From Propionibacteriaceae bacterium (GTDB taxonomy: Bacteria; Actinomycetota; Actinomycetes; Propionibacteriales; Propionibacteriaceae): DNA of 16,137 bases. Positions 1 to 9,460 of this stretch are shown here, in pieces. The stretch covers positions 1 through 16,137 of the forward strand of contig JAIRRM010000030.1 of assembly GCA_031255975.1 (NCBI GenBank), given 5' to 3'. The translations under genes were made by a program, and so were the position numbers. Under the pieces are notes generated by a model. It did not search any database, was not told the DNA's origin, and saw only the letters and a list, made by a program, of their open reading frames with translations. Position 1 is the first letter of the stretch. Every line of letters starts with the position of its first letter.

Positions 1-198
1 CGCAGCCAGGGTGCCCCCGCCATCGAGGCTTATCCGACGGATAACCGGGGTGCCAAAGTGGATCAGACCATGGCTTACGTCGGTACCCGCGACATGTTCG
101 AGCAGGCCGGGTTCCGCCTGCTGGCTCCTACCGACCGGGTGTCCGGTGGTTTCCCCAGGGTGCTGATGCGCCGCGAACTGCGCGGCGTCCCAGGGTAA
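1..198 (+). CDS. GNAT-family N-acetyltransferase, C-terminal fragment (5' end outside window)
   Basis: The window opens inside a frame-1 coding region that ends at TAA 196-198, so 65 codons are visible and the start is missing. The visible protein contains AIEAYPTDNRG, then MAYVGTRDMFEQAGF, then GGFPRVLMRREL. These match the last strands and helix of GNAT acetyltransferases, in which the GTRxxFExxGF helix follows the acetyl-CoA binding region and a PRVLMR strand closes the fold. Such enzymes move an acetyl group from acetyl-CoA to an amine. The substrate cannot be told from this fragment, and the acetyl-CoA pyrophosphate loop lies upstream of the window. It is on the same strand as the transporter that follows, but about 300 bp separate them, so a shared transcript is not obvious. 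Family assignment is fairly sure; any specific role is not. Confidence 0.8.
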   Translation, partial: RSQGAPAIEAYPTDNRGAKVDQTMAYVGTRDMFEQAGFRLLAPTDRVSGGFPRVLMRRELRGVPG

Positions 199-487
199 AC
201 AATGGCGAGCGATGTGAGCGTGGTGGGAGCGAATCGGCAAGTGAGCCGTCGTGGTGGCATCTGCAAACCGGTGGATGGGCGGAACTGCGGCCTTCGTTCG
301 GCAGTACTGAGGTGGTTTTCGGCTTCCCAATCGATCACTCGTTTCTGGCGTATGAATGAAGGGGCCGCGTGGTTCGGCTACCGATTTGGCAAGATTTCGC
401 TGAGAGAAAAACACGTCAATTTCGCCACAGTAATCGCCACCCGATAAACGTAGTTGCTGTCCGATAAGTGGAGCTTCTGGCGCAAGG
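199..487. other. Intergenic region before the MFS gene; no convincing gene
   Basis: About 290 bp separate the acetyltransferase stop from the first possible start of the transporter. An 81-codon open frame (202-447, +) begins four bases after the stop, but its product resembles no family I know. Its codon use loses GC-rich third positions after about 20 codons, so I do not call it a gene. The 3' half is AT-richer than its surroundings. The heptamer CCGATAA occurs twice, at 441-447 and 461-467, exactly 20 bp apart, which would place both copies on the same DNA face. I see no clear terminator hairpin. Confidence 0.4.
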
Positions 488-501
488 ATGGCCTGGGGCC
501 G

Positions 502-507
502 TAGTCT
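502..507 (+). promoter_or_regulatory. Putative -10 element (leaderless) of the MFS transporter
   Basis: TAGTCT at 502-507 is followed after 7 nt by the in-frame GTG at 515. No Shine-Dalgarno precedes that GTG. This is the geometry of a leaderless actinobacterial gene, with transcription starting at or next to the start codon. No good -35 hexamer is visible. The alternative ATG at 488 also lacks a ribosome binding site at normal spacing. Confidence 0.35.
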
Positions 508-514
508 CTATGCT

Positions 515-1909
515 GTGAGCGAAACGCAAACCGCAACGGCCACTACCACTACCGCACGTCTCGCATTGGAGAACGCCGCCCCTTCTTCAAAGAAGAAGAT
601 CATTTCATGGGCGATGTGGGACTGGGGCACTCAGCCGTTCAGCACTATTGTCGTCACCTTCGTCTTCGCGGTGTACCTCACCGGCGATGCGTTCGGTTCC
701 AAGAACTACACGTCGCAGGCGCTGGCGTGGTCGACCACCATCGCTGGCGTGCTGGTGGCGTTTCTCGCCCCGGTGATGGGGCAGAACTCCGACCGCAACA
801 ATCGCACCATGCGCGATCTGCGTTGGCAGACCTGGTTCATCGCCATCACCGCGGGATTTATGTTCTTCGTCAAGCCGCATCCGCAATATCTGATCCTCGG
901 CCTGGTGTTGCTGGGGGTTGGCACGGTGATTAACGAGATCGCCCAGGTGGGTAACAACGCCATGCTGGAAGAGGTAGCCGCCGGCCATAACGTTGGCCGC
1001 ATCTCTGGTTTCGGCTGGGGCATGGGTTACCTCGGTGGCATCGTCAGTTTGCTGGTTTTCAACTACCTGTTCATAGAGCCTGAGAAGGGCCTGTTCGGAG
1101 CCAGTGATGTGGAGGGTTTGGACATCCGCATCACCATGGTCGCCAGTGCCATCTGGATCGCGCTGTTCACGCTGCCGACGTTCCTTAATCTGCGGGATCG
1201 TCACGTCGAGCGCCCAAATGCGGCGAACGGCAAGGGCGTGATTTTCGCCTACCGTGAGTTGGGACGTTCCGTGGTACGGCTGTGGGCGGTGTCGCGCCAG
1301 ACGGTGTTCTTCCTGCTTGCGTCGGCGCTGTTCCGCGATGGCCTGAACGCCATCTTCAGTTTCGGTGCCGTCATCGCTGCCGGCACGTTCGGCTTCACCC
1401 CTGGTGAGGTCATCATGTTCGGTGCCGCCGCCAACGTCGCCGCCGGGGTATCCACCATGGCGTTCGGCCTGTTGGATGACAGTATCGGCCCGAAGAAGGT
1501 CATCATGACTTCGCTGGTGGCGCTCGTCGTGCTGGCGACCGTGGTGTTCATACTGCATGACGGCGGCAAGACGGTGTTCTGGGTCGCCGGTATGGGACTC
1601 ACCCTGTTCGTCGGCCCGGCGCAGTCCGCCTCCCGCTCATACCTGGCCCGACTGGTGCCGGTGGGGCAGGCCGGTGAGGTGTTTGGCCTGTATGCCACCA
1701 CCGGTCGTGCGGTTTCGTTCGTGTCGCCGTTCTTATTCGGTGTCGCCATTTCGGTGGGCGAAGCCGCTACCGGCGCTGAGAACGCGCAGTATTGGGGCAT
1801 TCTCGGCATCATCGTGGTGCTGATCGGTGGCCTGCTGGCGATGCTGCCGGTACGCGAACCCGACACCAGGGCGATGGTCGCCGACGCTCCTGTCGCGGCA
1901 TCGGCCTGA
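515..1909 (+). CDS. MFS transporter, UMF1 (Atg22-like) family
   Basis: This is an integral membrane transporter of about 464 residues, rich in hydrophobic segments and consistent with the 12-helix major facilitator fold. The first helix carries WDWGTQPF and the first cytoplasmic loop carries GQNSDRN, a motif-A-like sequence. Both are characteristic of the UMF1/Atg22-like branch, whose bacterial substrates are mostly unknown. A polar, Thr/Ala-rich N-terminus ending in a KKK cluster precedes the first helix, and the C-terminus is a short soluble tail after the last helix. I chose GTG 515 (product begins MSETQTATAT) because a TANNNT box lies 7 nt upstream. ATG 488 would add nine residues but has no ribosome binding site at proper spacing. 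The gene converges on parC with 91 bp between the stops. Family call is solid; start and substrate are uncertain. Confidence 0.85.
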   Translation: MSETQTATATTTTARLALENAAPSSKKKIISWAMWDWGTQPFSTIVVTFVFAVYLTGDAFGSKNYTSQALAWSTTIAGVLVAFLAPVMGQNSDRNNRTMRDLRWQTWFIAITAGFMFFVKPHPQYLILGLVLLGVGTVINEIAQVGNNAMLEEVAAGHNVGRISGFGWGMGYLGGIVSLLVFNYLFIEPEKGLFGASDVEGLDIRITMVASAIWIALFTLPTFLNLRDRHVERPNAANGKGVIFAYRELGRSVVRLWAVSRQTVFFLLASALFRDGLNAIFSFGAVIAAGTFGFTPGEVIMFGAAANVAAGVSTMAFGLLDDSIGPKKVIMTSLVALVVLATVVFILHDGGKTVFWVAGMGLTLFVGPAQSASRSYLARLVPVGQAGEVFGLYATTGRAVSFVSPFLFGVAISVGEAATGAENAQYWGILGIIVVLIGGLLAMLPVREPDTRAMVADAPVAASA

Positions 1910-2000
1910 GATAGCTGACTCCACCCACAGTTGGGGCTTTTCGAGCCACGGAGCCTCTTGGGCAGAGGGTGTGCCACGGGGCACCGCTAGGGTTGTCCGG

Positions 2001-4451
<2,451 letters not shown>

Positions 4452-4536
4452 GCCACCCCCTTCGCGTCGCCCTCCTATTTTGCCCGGTCAGCGCGGTGGG
4501 AACGGGTCGGGCGCGCCGCTGTGGGAAGATGGGAGG

Positions 4537-5757
4537 GTGAGTGATGACCCGGTGCTGCCAGCCTACGACGCGAGCGGACTCACCGGGGTACTGGGGGCGG
4601 TAGCCTCCCAGTTGGCCCCGTCACTTGCCGCCTCCAAGGCTCAGGTCGGGGCCGTTCCTGCCGCGCTCTGGCCCCAAACTGGGGATTCGGGGAGTGGTTC
4701 GGTCGTGGAATCGGGGAGCGGGTCGGTCAGGGGTACGCCGCATATTCCCTCCGCCAAACGTTACGTGGTAGTGCTGCTGGACGGCTTGGGGTGGTATGCG
4801 TTGCAGGCCGCGTTGGCGGACGCCCCGTACCTCGCGGGCATCTTCGGAGACGGCCATCGACTCGTCACAACGGCACCCTCCACCACTGCGGCGGCTATTA
4901 CGTCTTTGACCACTGGAGCCGCCCCCGGCGAGCACGGCATGGTGGGATACCGGTTCCGCTGGGCCCCTGGTAGCGGCATGAACGCACTGACGTGGAAGGA
5001 CGGCCCGGAGAGTGTTGCCGAGTTCTTGCTCGCCCAAACCTGGTTCCAGCGACTGTCCGGGGCCGGTGTGGCGACGAGCACCGTGGCGCTGGGGAAGTTC
5101 GTTGACTCCGGGCTCACCAAGGTGGCTCTCGCTGGCGCGCGTTTCGTCCCGGAGGCCCCAAGCACGCCCGCCAGAATAGAACAGGCAGCCGAAGTCGCGG
5201 CGGCGGGTGAACGTAGCCTCACCTACGTCTACGAGCGGAAACTCGATCATGTAGGCCACCCTCACGGTACCGACAGCCCGCGCTGGCATCAGGCGCTCAC
5301 CAAAGTCGACGAGTTTCTGGAACGGCTGCGCGCCGCGCTCAACTCTGACACCGTGTTGTTGGTCACCGGGGATCATGGCATGGTCGATGTAGGGCGGCAG
5401 TCGCGGGTGGTAATTGAAGATGAAACCCGTCTCGGCACCGATCTGAACCAGGTGGAGGGCGAGGCCAGATTCCGGCATCTGTACACCGAACGTCCCCGCG
5501 ATGTGGCGGCCCGCTGGCAGGCTACGCTGGGCTCGCGCGCCTGGGTATGCCGCCGGGAGGAGGCCGCTGAACAAGGGTGGTTCGGGCCAATTTTGGACGT
5601 CGTACGGCCACGTATCGGCGATGTGGTGGTGGCGATGCGCGATGATTGGGCAGTGCTCACTCAGACGTATCCGGGTGAGATGAGACTCATCGGTATGCAT
5701 GGGTCGCTCACGCCTTTTGAGATGTATGTACCGCTGTTGATCGACGAGGGGGAATGA
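4537..5757 (+). CDS. Nucleotide pyrophosphatase/phosphodiesterase-like protein (alkaline phosphatase superfamily)
   Basis: This is a 406-residue protein of the type I phosphodiesterase/nucleotide pyrophosphatase group, two-metal enzymes that hydrolyse phosphodiester or pyrophosphate bonds. From the GTG start, the metal ligand Asp82 sits in VVVLLDGLG. The nucleophile threonine (116 or 117) is in TTAPSTTAAAITSLTTG, followed by PGEHGMVGY. Further ligands are Asp237 and His241 (LDHVGHPHGTDS), Asp279-His280 (TGDHGM) and His388 (GMHGS), so the metal site looks complete. Substrate is unknown. GTG 4537 is preferred: a GGGAAG box lies 8 nt upstream, and the longer frame from 4414 overlaps parC antisense and adds a low-complexity stretch unlike the family. 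No signal peptide is visible, so it is probably cytoplasmic. Its stop overlaps the tdk start (ATGA), implying coupled translation. A 24-bp duplicated segment encodes a Gly/Ser-rich loop. Confidence 0.85.
   Translation: MSDDPVLPAYDASGLTGVLGAVASQLAPSLAASKAQVGAVPAALWPQTGDSGSGSVVESGSGSVRGTPHIPSAKRYVVVLLDGLGWYALQAALADAPYLAGIFGDGHRLVTTAPSTTAAAITSLTTGAAPGEHGMVGYRFRWAPGSGMNALTWKDGPESVAEFLLAQTWFQRLSGAGVATSTVALGKFVDSGLTKVALAGARFVPEAPSTPARIEQAAEVAAAGERSLTYVYERKLDHVGHPHGTDSPRWHQALTKVDEFLERLRAALNSDTVLLVTGDHGMVDVGRQSRVVIEDETRLGTDLNQVEGEARFRHLYTERPRDVAARWQATLGSRAWVCRREEAAEQGWFGPILDVVRPRIGDVVVAMRDDWAVLTQTYPGEMRLIGMHGSLTPFEMYVPLLIDEGE
4684..4731 (+). repeat. 24-bp tandem duplication encoding two (D/E)SGSGSV(V/R) units
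   Basis: Two adjacent 24-nt units, 4684-4707 and 4708-4731, agree at 19 of 24 positions and are in frame. They encode DSGSGSVV then ESGSGSVR, a flexible Gly/Ser linker just before the core strand of the phosphodiesterase. The mismatches indicate an old rather than a recent duplication. Confidence 0.7.
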
Positions 5758-6434
5758 TGCCGGACGAGTTATTGACCACGGCGGTGGCACCGGGAGAGTT
5801 GGTGTTTTTCGGTGGCCCGATGGATTCAGGCAAATCCACGCTGGCGTTGCAGATGGATTACACCCAGTCGGCCCATGACCGCAAAGGACGGCTTTTCACC
5901 TCGCAAGATCGTTCTGGACGCCCCCACATCACCTCTCGTATCGGGCTGGAGAAAGACGCCATTGAGGTGGATGACAATTTCGACTTCTGGCGCTACGTCA
6001 AGATACAACTCTTGGAAGGCAAGCGGATCGATTTTCTCATCTGCGACGAGGCGCAGTTCTACAGTGTGGAACAGGTCGACCAGTTGGCCAGGTTGGTTGA
6101 CGAGATCGGCATTGACGTGTTCTGCTTCGGCATCATGTGCGACTTCCGTACCCAGATGTTCCCCGGCTCAAAACGACTGGTGGAACTGGCCGACCGCATC
6201 GAGAGTTTGCCGGTCAGGCCGTTGTGCTGGTGCGGGCGTATCGGCACTCACAACGCCCGGGTCATCAACGGCGCGATGGTGACCGAAGGCTCTCAGGTGC
6301 TGGTTGGTGACACCGGTGACGGTCGTCCGGACGAGGTGCACTATGAGGTGCTGTGTCGCGTCCATCACCGGGTCAGGCAGCCGAAAGGGTGCTCTGGAGC
6401 CACGCTCAGCGCGCACACCCTGTTCGAGGATTGA
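5757..6434 (+). CDS. tdk: Thymidine kinase (type II, zinc-containing)
   Basis: Thymidine kinase phosphorylates thymidine to dTMP with ATP in the cytoplasmic salvage pathway. Counting from ATG 5757 (225 residues), the P-loop GGPMDSGKST is at residues 19-28. FLICDEAQF carries the Walker B Asp97 and the catalytic base Glu98. The lid and zinc module follows, with Cys157 and Cys159 (LCWCGRIGTHNAR) and Cys200 and His203 (LCRVHH) as probable zinc ligands. These mark the tetrameric TK1-like class. Two overlapping ATGs exist, at 5754 and 5757. The GAGGGGG box at 5746-5752 gives a 4-nt spacer to 5757 but only 1 nt to 5754, so I use 5757. The start region overlaps the stop of the upstream phosphodiesterase. 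Function sits well with dut in the same window, since both supply the dTTP pool. Very likely correct. Confidence 0.95.
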   Translation: MPDELLTTAVAPGELVFFGGPMDSGKSTLALQMDYTQSAHDRKGRLFTSQDRSGRPHITSRIGLEKDAIEVDDNFDFWRYVKIQLLEGKRIDFLICDEAQFYSVEQVDQLARLVDEIGIDVFCFGIMCDFRTQMFPGSKRLVELADRIESLPVRPLCWCGRIGTHNARVINGAMVTEGSQVLVGDTGDGRPDEVHYEVLCRVHHRVRQPKGCSGATLSAHTLFED

Positions 6435-6465
6435 CGATCAGCCGGGGTTTGACGATCAAAGATCG
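6431..6465. repeat. Direct repeat plus inverted repeat between convergent tdk and sepH
   Basis: TTGACGATCA occurs at 6431-6440, overlapping the tdk stop, and again at 6449-6458, 18 bp apart. The second copy runs into a perfect inverted repeat, CGATC-AAA-GATCG (6453-6465). No T-tract follows, so it is not a canonical intrinsic terminator. It could be a protein-binding site or a bidirectional 3'-end structure. Confidence 0.5.
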
Positions 6466-6501
6466 CCGATTAGACCGGAAAAGCTGGCTGGGGTGGATGG
6501 T

Positions 6502-7512
6502 TTAGCGCTGCTCGGGTAGGTGCGGGCTGCCGAACATAATCTCATCCCAGGTGGGCACCGAGGCGCGCTTGCGCCCCTTGCGCTTCGGGGCCGGTGTCGG
6601 TGCCGCTTCTGAGGTGGCGGTGGAAGCCGGTGGCGCTGGAGCCGGTGGCTTCTTCGAGGTCGATGGTTTTTTCGGAGCAGGTGGTTGCGCTGGGGCGGCT
6701 ATTGGCTCGGTCGGTTCGATCGGCTCCGAGAACTCCTCCGCCATCACGGTGATGGTGTCCTCAATGAGGCTGAACAGGTCGGCGTCGCCCTGCCGTGGCT
6801 TGGATTCGCCTGAGACCAGCCCGGTGTAGATCTTCACCGAGTCCTCGCTCATGCCGGAGAGCATGTCGTACAGCGCGTCGCCTTCACCGGCGGTAGTAAG
6901 GTCGTACACCCCATCCACCTCAGTAAGACCGGCGGGGAAGTAGTCAAGGTCGTCCCGACCCCTGGTGGTTCGCTTAGACGGGGCCAATCTGGGCGGCGAG
7001 GTGCTGATCTGGCCGTGCTTTAGGTCGAGGGTGGGTTCGTTCTCATCCGGGTGCGTGGCGCGACCGCGTCCTGGTTGTGGGCCGCGGGCGGTGGTACCCT
7101 CGCCGATAAGCCAGCGGGCATCGTCGTTAGCGGCCACCGAGAACCGCCCTCTGGGGTCGAAACGGAACACCGCCTCATGCCCCGCAGAGCCCGACAGATA
7201 GCTGGCGCGCACCGTCCAGAGCCGATCCAGGCCACGGGTGGCGTCCCACGCCACCAGCTCCGGGTCGATGCCGCGAGAGGCCAGCCGATCAGACACCATG
7301 CCGCCGAGGGTACGGTGCAACACCGGCTCGCCGTTGCGGCGTATCGGGGCGGCCTTGGCCTGATTGGTGGCGTTGTCGCGTTCGGCGAACACCGGGGCCG
7401 CGAAGGCACCGATACGCTCCGGAGACACGCCGGCCAAGCGGGCCACCTCATCCAACGACTCGCCGGCGCGGATACGGGTTTGGATCTCACGGGGTGAAAG
7501 CGCGATCTCCAT
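6502..7512 (-). CDS. sepH: Septation protein SepH (DUF3071 family), N-terminally short form
   Basis: SepH is an actinobacterial division protein that binds FtsZ and promotes its assembly. In this 336-residue product the conserved helix-turn-helix lies at the very N-terminus: LSPREIQTRIRAG, then LDEVARLAGVSPERIGAF. It is followed by PVFAERDNA and a WxxxxGxDRLWTV-like core at about 88-140. A long Pro/Ala/Lys-rich linker follows, and then the conserved tail VPTWDEIMFG. Typical SepH proteins carry roughly 50 further residues before the helix-turn-helix. Here an in-frame TAA lies four codons upstream of ATG 7512, so no longer version can be read. That TAA is also the start of a TAAGTT box 6 nt before the ATG, so the gene is probably leaderless. 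It is divergent from DUF4193 and convergent with tdk. Family call is firm; the short N-terminus should be compared with relatives. Confidence 0.88.
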   Translation of the reverse strand: MEIALSPREIQTRIRAGESLDEVARLAGVSPERIGAFAAPVFAERDNATNQAKAAPIRRNGEPVLHRTLGGMVSDRLASRGIDPELVAWDATRGLDRLWTVRASYLSGSAGHEAVFRFDPRGRFSVAANDDARWLIGEGTTARGPQPGRGRATHPDENEPTLDLKHGQISTSPPRLAPSKRTTRGRDDLDYFPAGLTEVDGVYDLTTAGEGDALYDMLSGMSEDSVKIYTGLVSGESKPRQGDADLFSLIEDTITVMAEEFSEPIEPTEPIAAPAQPPAPKKPSTSKKPPAPAPPASTATSEAAPTPAPKRKGRKRASVPTWDEIMFGSPHLPEQR

Positions 7513-7518
7513 GCGTAC

Positions 7519-7524
7519 AACTTA
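7519..7524 (-). promoter_or_regulatory. Putative -10 element (leaderless) of sepH
   Basis: Read on the minus strand, TAAGTT is followed by 6 nt and then the sepH ATG. There is no convincing Shine-Dalgarno at normal spacing, so transcription probably starts at the start codon. No clear -35 hexamer is visible. Confidence 0.4.
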
Positions 7525-7542
7525 CCGCCAAGTCAGCCGTGT

Positions 7543-7555
7543 TGGGAGCCTCCCA
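7543..7555. repeat. 13-nt perfect palindrome in the sepH/DUF4193 divergent region
   Basis: TGGGAG-C-CTCCCA is a perfect inverted repeat with 6-bp arms around one central base. It lies about 20 bp upstream of the proposed sepH -10 element, where a -35 would be expected, and inside the divergent intergenic region. Position and symmetry suit a dimeric regulator operator, but nothing identifies the protein. Confidence 0.4.
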
Positions 7556-7686
7556 CGTCGGCTCTCAGCGGAATAGATGTATCTTGTGGTGGCGTTATCG
7601 TGGCGAAACTGCCATAGGTGGTGTATCGTCACTGGCTTGTACGGTCGGGCGAAGCCCCTCCGGCAGTTGAGAAGAGGGAGGACACG

Positions 7687-7980
7687 ATGGCTACTGATTA
7701 CGACACTCGGAAGCAGGAAGAGGGCGTGGCCGATGACTCCCTGGAGGAGTTGAAGACACGTCGCAATGACAAGGAGTCTGGGCAGGTCGATGTCGATGAG
7801 GCAGAGGCCGCGGAGTCGTTTGAACTGCCCGGTGCAGACTTGTCGCATGAGGAGTTGACGGTACGGGTGCTGCCTCGCCAGGCGAACGAGTTCACCTGTG
7901 CGCGCTGCTTCCTGGTCAAGAACCGCTCTCAGATCGCTGAGGTTCGCGGAGACAAGGAGTACTGCGTCGATTGCGTGTAG
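7687..7980 (+). CDS. DUF4193 family protein (actinobacterial small zinc-ribbon protein)
   Basis: This is a 97-residue acidic protein beginning MATDYDTR, matching the actinobacterial DUF4193 family over its full length. The N-terminal half is highly charged (DDSLEELKTRRNDK, then VDVDEAEAAES). The middle has the family signature ELPGADLSHEELTVRVLP. The C-terminus holds four cysteines, Cys71-x2-Cys74 and Cys93-x2-Cys96, which should bind one zinc. Molecular function is unknown as far as I know. ATG 7687 is chosen because the GAGGGAGGA ribosome binding site lies just upstream and family proteins start here; an upstream in-frame ATG at 7618 adds unrelated residues. It diverges from sepH, and its stop is only 7 bp from the convergent DUF4235 stop. 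I found no clear promoter for it. Confidence 0.9.
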   Translation: MATDYDTRKQEEGVADDSLEELKTRRNDKESGQVDVDEAEAAESFELPGADLSHEELTVRVLPRQANEFTCARCFLVKNRSQIAEVRGDKEYCVDCV

Positions 7981-7987
7981 CAGACGT

Positions 7988-8251
7988 TTAGAACTCGATC
8001 CGTGCCGGCTTGTTCACCGGCTTCGCATACTTGCGCGCCGCGTAGCGGTTGCTGAACACCTGCGCCACCAGTAGCCCGATACCACTGGCTATCGCCCAAG
8101 TAAAAGCCACCGGGGCGGGCACTTCGGGATCGTTCGGGTTGGGTGGCTCCTCGCCGGTCAGCGCACCCCAAACGGCCTGTACGGCCTTTTGGGCCACCAT
8201 GCTCGCCAGCATTCCCACTCCGGCAACCATCAACTTGTTACCAATTGCCAT
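7988..8251 (-). CDS. DUF4235 family small membrane protein
   Basis: This 87-residue protein begins [20 protein letters not shown]. It has two predicted membrane helices, at about residues 5-27 and 48-67, separated by a loop containing [15 protein letters not shown]. The tail [19 protein letters not shown] is basic. This matches the actinobacterial DUF4235 family, whose role is not known. ATG 8251 is preferred over an upstream in-frame ATG at 8314, because a full AGGAGGT Shine-Dalgarno sits 5 nt upstream and the extra residues are Arg-rich antisense of dut. It is divergent from dut, with start codons 61 bp apart, and convergent with DUF4193. Confidence 0.85.
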   Translation of the reverse strand: MAIGNKLMVAGVGMLASMVAQKAVQAVWGALTGEEPPNPNDPEVPAPVAFTWAIASGIGLLVAQVFSNRYAARKYAKPVNKPARIEF

Positions 8252-8270
8252 GGCGTACCTCCTGACGGCC

Positions 8271-8276
8271 AGTCTA
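8271..8276 (-). promoter_or_regulatory. Putative -10 element of the DUF4235 gene
   Basis: TAGACT on the minus strand lies 19 nt before the DUF4235 ATG, which would give a short leader that includes the AGGAGGT box. The same hexamer occurs before the CbiX-like gene. No strong -35 is visible. Confidence 0.35.
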
Positions 8277-8299
8277 GGCCGCCGAGGTGCCGATTGCCG

Positions 8300-8305
8300 T
8301 AGGCT
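8300..8305 (+). promoter_or_regulatory. Putative -10 element (leaderless) of dut
   Basis: TAGGCT at 8300-8305 is followed by exactly 7 nt and then the dut ATG at 8313. There is no purine-rich ribosome binding site between them or just upstream. This is the expected geometry for a leaderless mRNA. The -35 is not recognisable. Confidence 0.5.
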
Positions 8306-8312
8306 ATGCCAC

Positions 8313-8768
8313 ATGCGGGTTCGGGTGCTTAGGCTGGATGACGCGCTGCCATTGCCCAGCTACGCTCACGAGGACGATGCCGGAGCCGATCTGGTGAGCG
8401 CCGTGGACGTGGTTATCCCGCCGGGGGAGCGCGTGGTGGTGCCGACAGGCATCGCATTGGAACTGCCCTCGGGATACGCGGCGTTTGTGCATCCGCGCTC
8501 CGGGCTCGCCGCCCGCAGTGGTCTCAGCATTGTGAACACGCCAGGCACCATTGATGCTGGCTACCGTGGTGAGATCAAGGTGTGTCTTATCAACCATGAT
8601 CTCGCCCGGCCGATCACGCTCGCCCGCGGTGACCGTATCGCCCAGCTGGTGATCCAGCCGGTGATCCAGGCGGATTTCGTCGCAGTGAGCGAGCTAGAAG
8701 ACTCCGAGCGTGGGGATGGCGGCTACGGTTCCACCGGAGGATGGGGAAACGTCACCGCTGACCGGTAG
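8313..8768 (+). CDS. dut: dUTP diphosphatase (deoxyuridine 5'-triphosphate nucleotidohydrolase)
   Basis: dUTPase hydrolyses dUTP to dUMP and pyrophosphate, keeping uracil out of DNA and supplying dUMP for dTMP synthesis. The 151-residue length is normal for the homotrimeric class. All five motifs are present in order: [11 protein letters not shown] (18-27); II, PRSGLA (61-66); [16 protein letters not shown] (78-90) with the catalytic Asp81; [14 protein letters not shown] (105-116); [11 protein letters not shown] (133-142), whose Tyr stacks on the base. ATG 8313 gives the family N-terminus ([10 protein letters not shown]); the open frame upstream runs antisense through DUF4235 and is ignored. 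The gene probably makes a leaderless transcript that continues into DUF3710 32 bp downstream. Confidence 0.97.
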   Translation: MRVRVLRLDDALPLPSYAHEDDAGADLVSAVDVVIPPGERVVVPTGIALELPSGYAAFVHPRSGLAARSGLSIVNTPGTIDAGYRGEIKVCLINHDLARPITLARGDRIAQLVIQPVIQADFVAVSELEDSERGDGGYGSTGGWGNVTADR

Positions 8769-8800
8769 GCTGGGGGCACGCAAACGGAAGGGTACCTAAG

Positions 8801-9457
8801 ATGGCGGACGATGAACTGGAAGAGTTCGACGGTTTCACGGCTGACATGCTGGTCGACAAATGGGTGGATCTGGATCTTTCACGCGACTGGCGTGAGGACG
8901 GGCCGTTCGACATCTCCGAGGTGGATCTGGACGCTGATGACGTCGACCGGCTCGACTTCGGCGCTGTCATCATCACCCCATTTGAACGGATGAAGCTGCA
9001 ACTCAACGTCGATAATCGCACTCAGGCGGTGCAGGCCATCATCGTCACTCTGGGTAAATCGATGCTCGATCTGACGCTGTTCGCCGCCCCGAGAGCCGCC
9101 AATATGATTGCCGAGGTACGCACCAAGGTGATGGAGTCCGGCGAAGCCGCTGACGCCTACACCGAATTGGCCCCCGGTCCGTTTGGCACCGAGATCCGCC
9201 AGGATGTGCCGGTGACGCTGCCGGATGGCAAGAAGTCGGTGCAGCACATCCGTATCTGGCTGGTACAGGGGCCGGGCTGGCTGCTGCGTGGCACCGTCAT
9301 GGGCGAGGCCGGGGCTTCCGAAGGGGTGGACTCCGTCACCGAGGATCTGTACGACTTCTTCTGCAACGTGGTGGTGTCGCGTCCCGAACGGCCGTTGGCC
9401 CCCGGTTCGCCGATCCCGATGACAGCTCCCGAGGGGCTGCTGCCGAAGCAGCGCTAG
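8801..9457 (+). CDS. DUF3710 domain-containing protein
   Basis: This 218-residue acidic, apparently soluble protein belongs to the actinobacterial DUF3710 family, commonly found next to dut. The first 60 residues are rich in Asp/Glu. The core contains LDFGAVIITPFERMKLQLNV, then LTLFAAPRA, then VRTKVMESG and PFGTEIRQDVPV. The C-terminal half has HIRIWLVQGPGWLLRGTVMG and a helix ending in DLYDFFCNVVVSRPERPLAPGSPIP. No catalytic motif is evident and the function is unknown. A GGAAGGG box lies 8 nt before ATG 8801. The 32-bp gap after dut and the 3-bp gap before the methyltransferase indicate an operon. A second TAGGCT overlaps the dut stop codon (8766-8771) and might serve as an internal -10. 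Confidence 0.9.
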   Translation: MADDELEEFDGFTADMLVDKWVDLDLSRDWREDGPFDISEVDLDADDVDRLDFGAVIITPFERMKLQLNVDNRTQAVQAIIVTLGKSMLDLTLFAAPRAANMIAEVRTKVMESGEAADAYTELAPGPFGTEIRQDVPVTLPDGKKSVQHIRIWLVQGPGWLLRGTVMGEAGASEGVDSVTEDLYDFFCNVVVSRPERPLAPGSPIPMTAPEGLLPKQR

Positions 9458-9460
9458 TAC

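Noticed and set aside
202..447. 81-codon plus-strand open frame right after the acetyltransferase stop
   Set aside because: No family resemblance, no ribosome binding site, and codon use decays to non-coding pattern after the first 20 codons.
605..1558. 317-codon minus-strand open frame across the MFS gene
   Set aside because: Its composition is His/Gln/Arg/Glu-rich, typical of an antisense shadow in GC-rich DNA. The plus strand encodes a clear transporter.
1921..1945. CCCA-CAGT-TGGG followed by GCTTTT, as terminator of the MFS gene
   Set aside because: The stem is only 4 bp and the T-run is short and interrupted; too weak to call.
4621..5790. 389-codon minus-strand open frame opposite the phosphodiesterase
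   Set aside because: Antisense shadow. The plus strand has an intact metal-site motif set and a coupled downstream gene.
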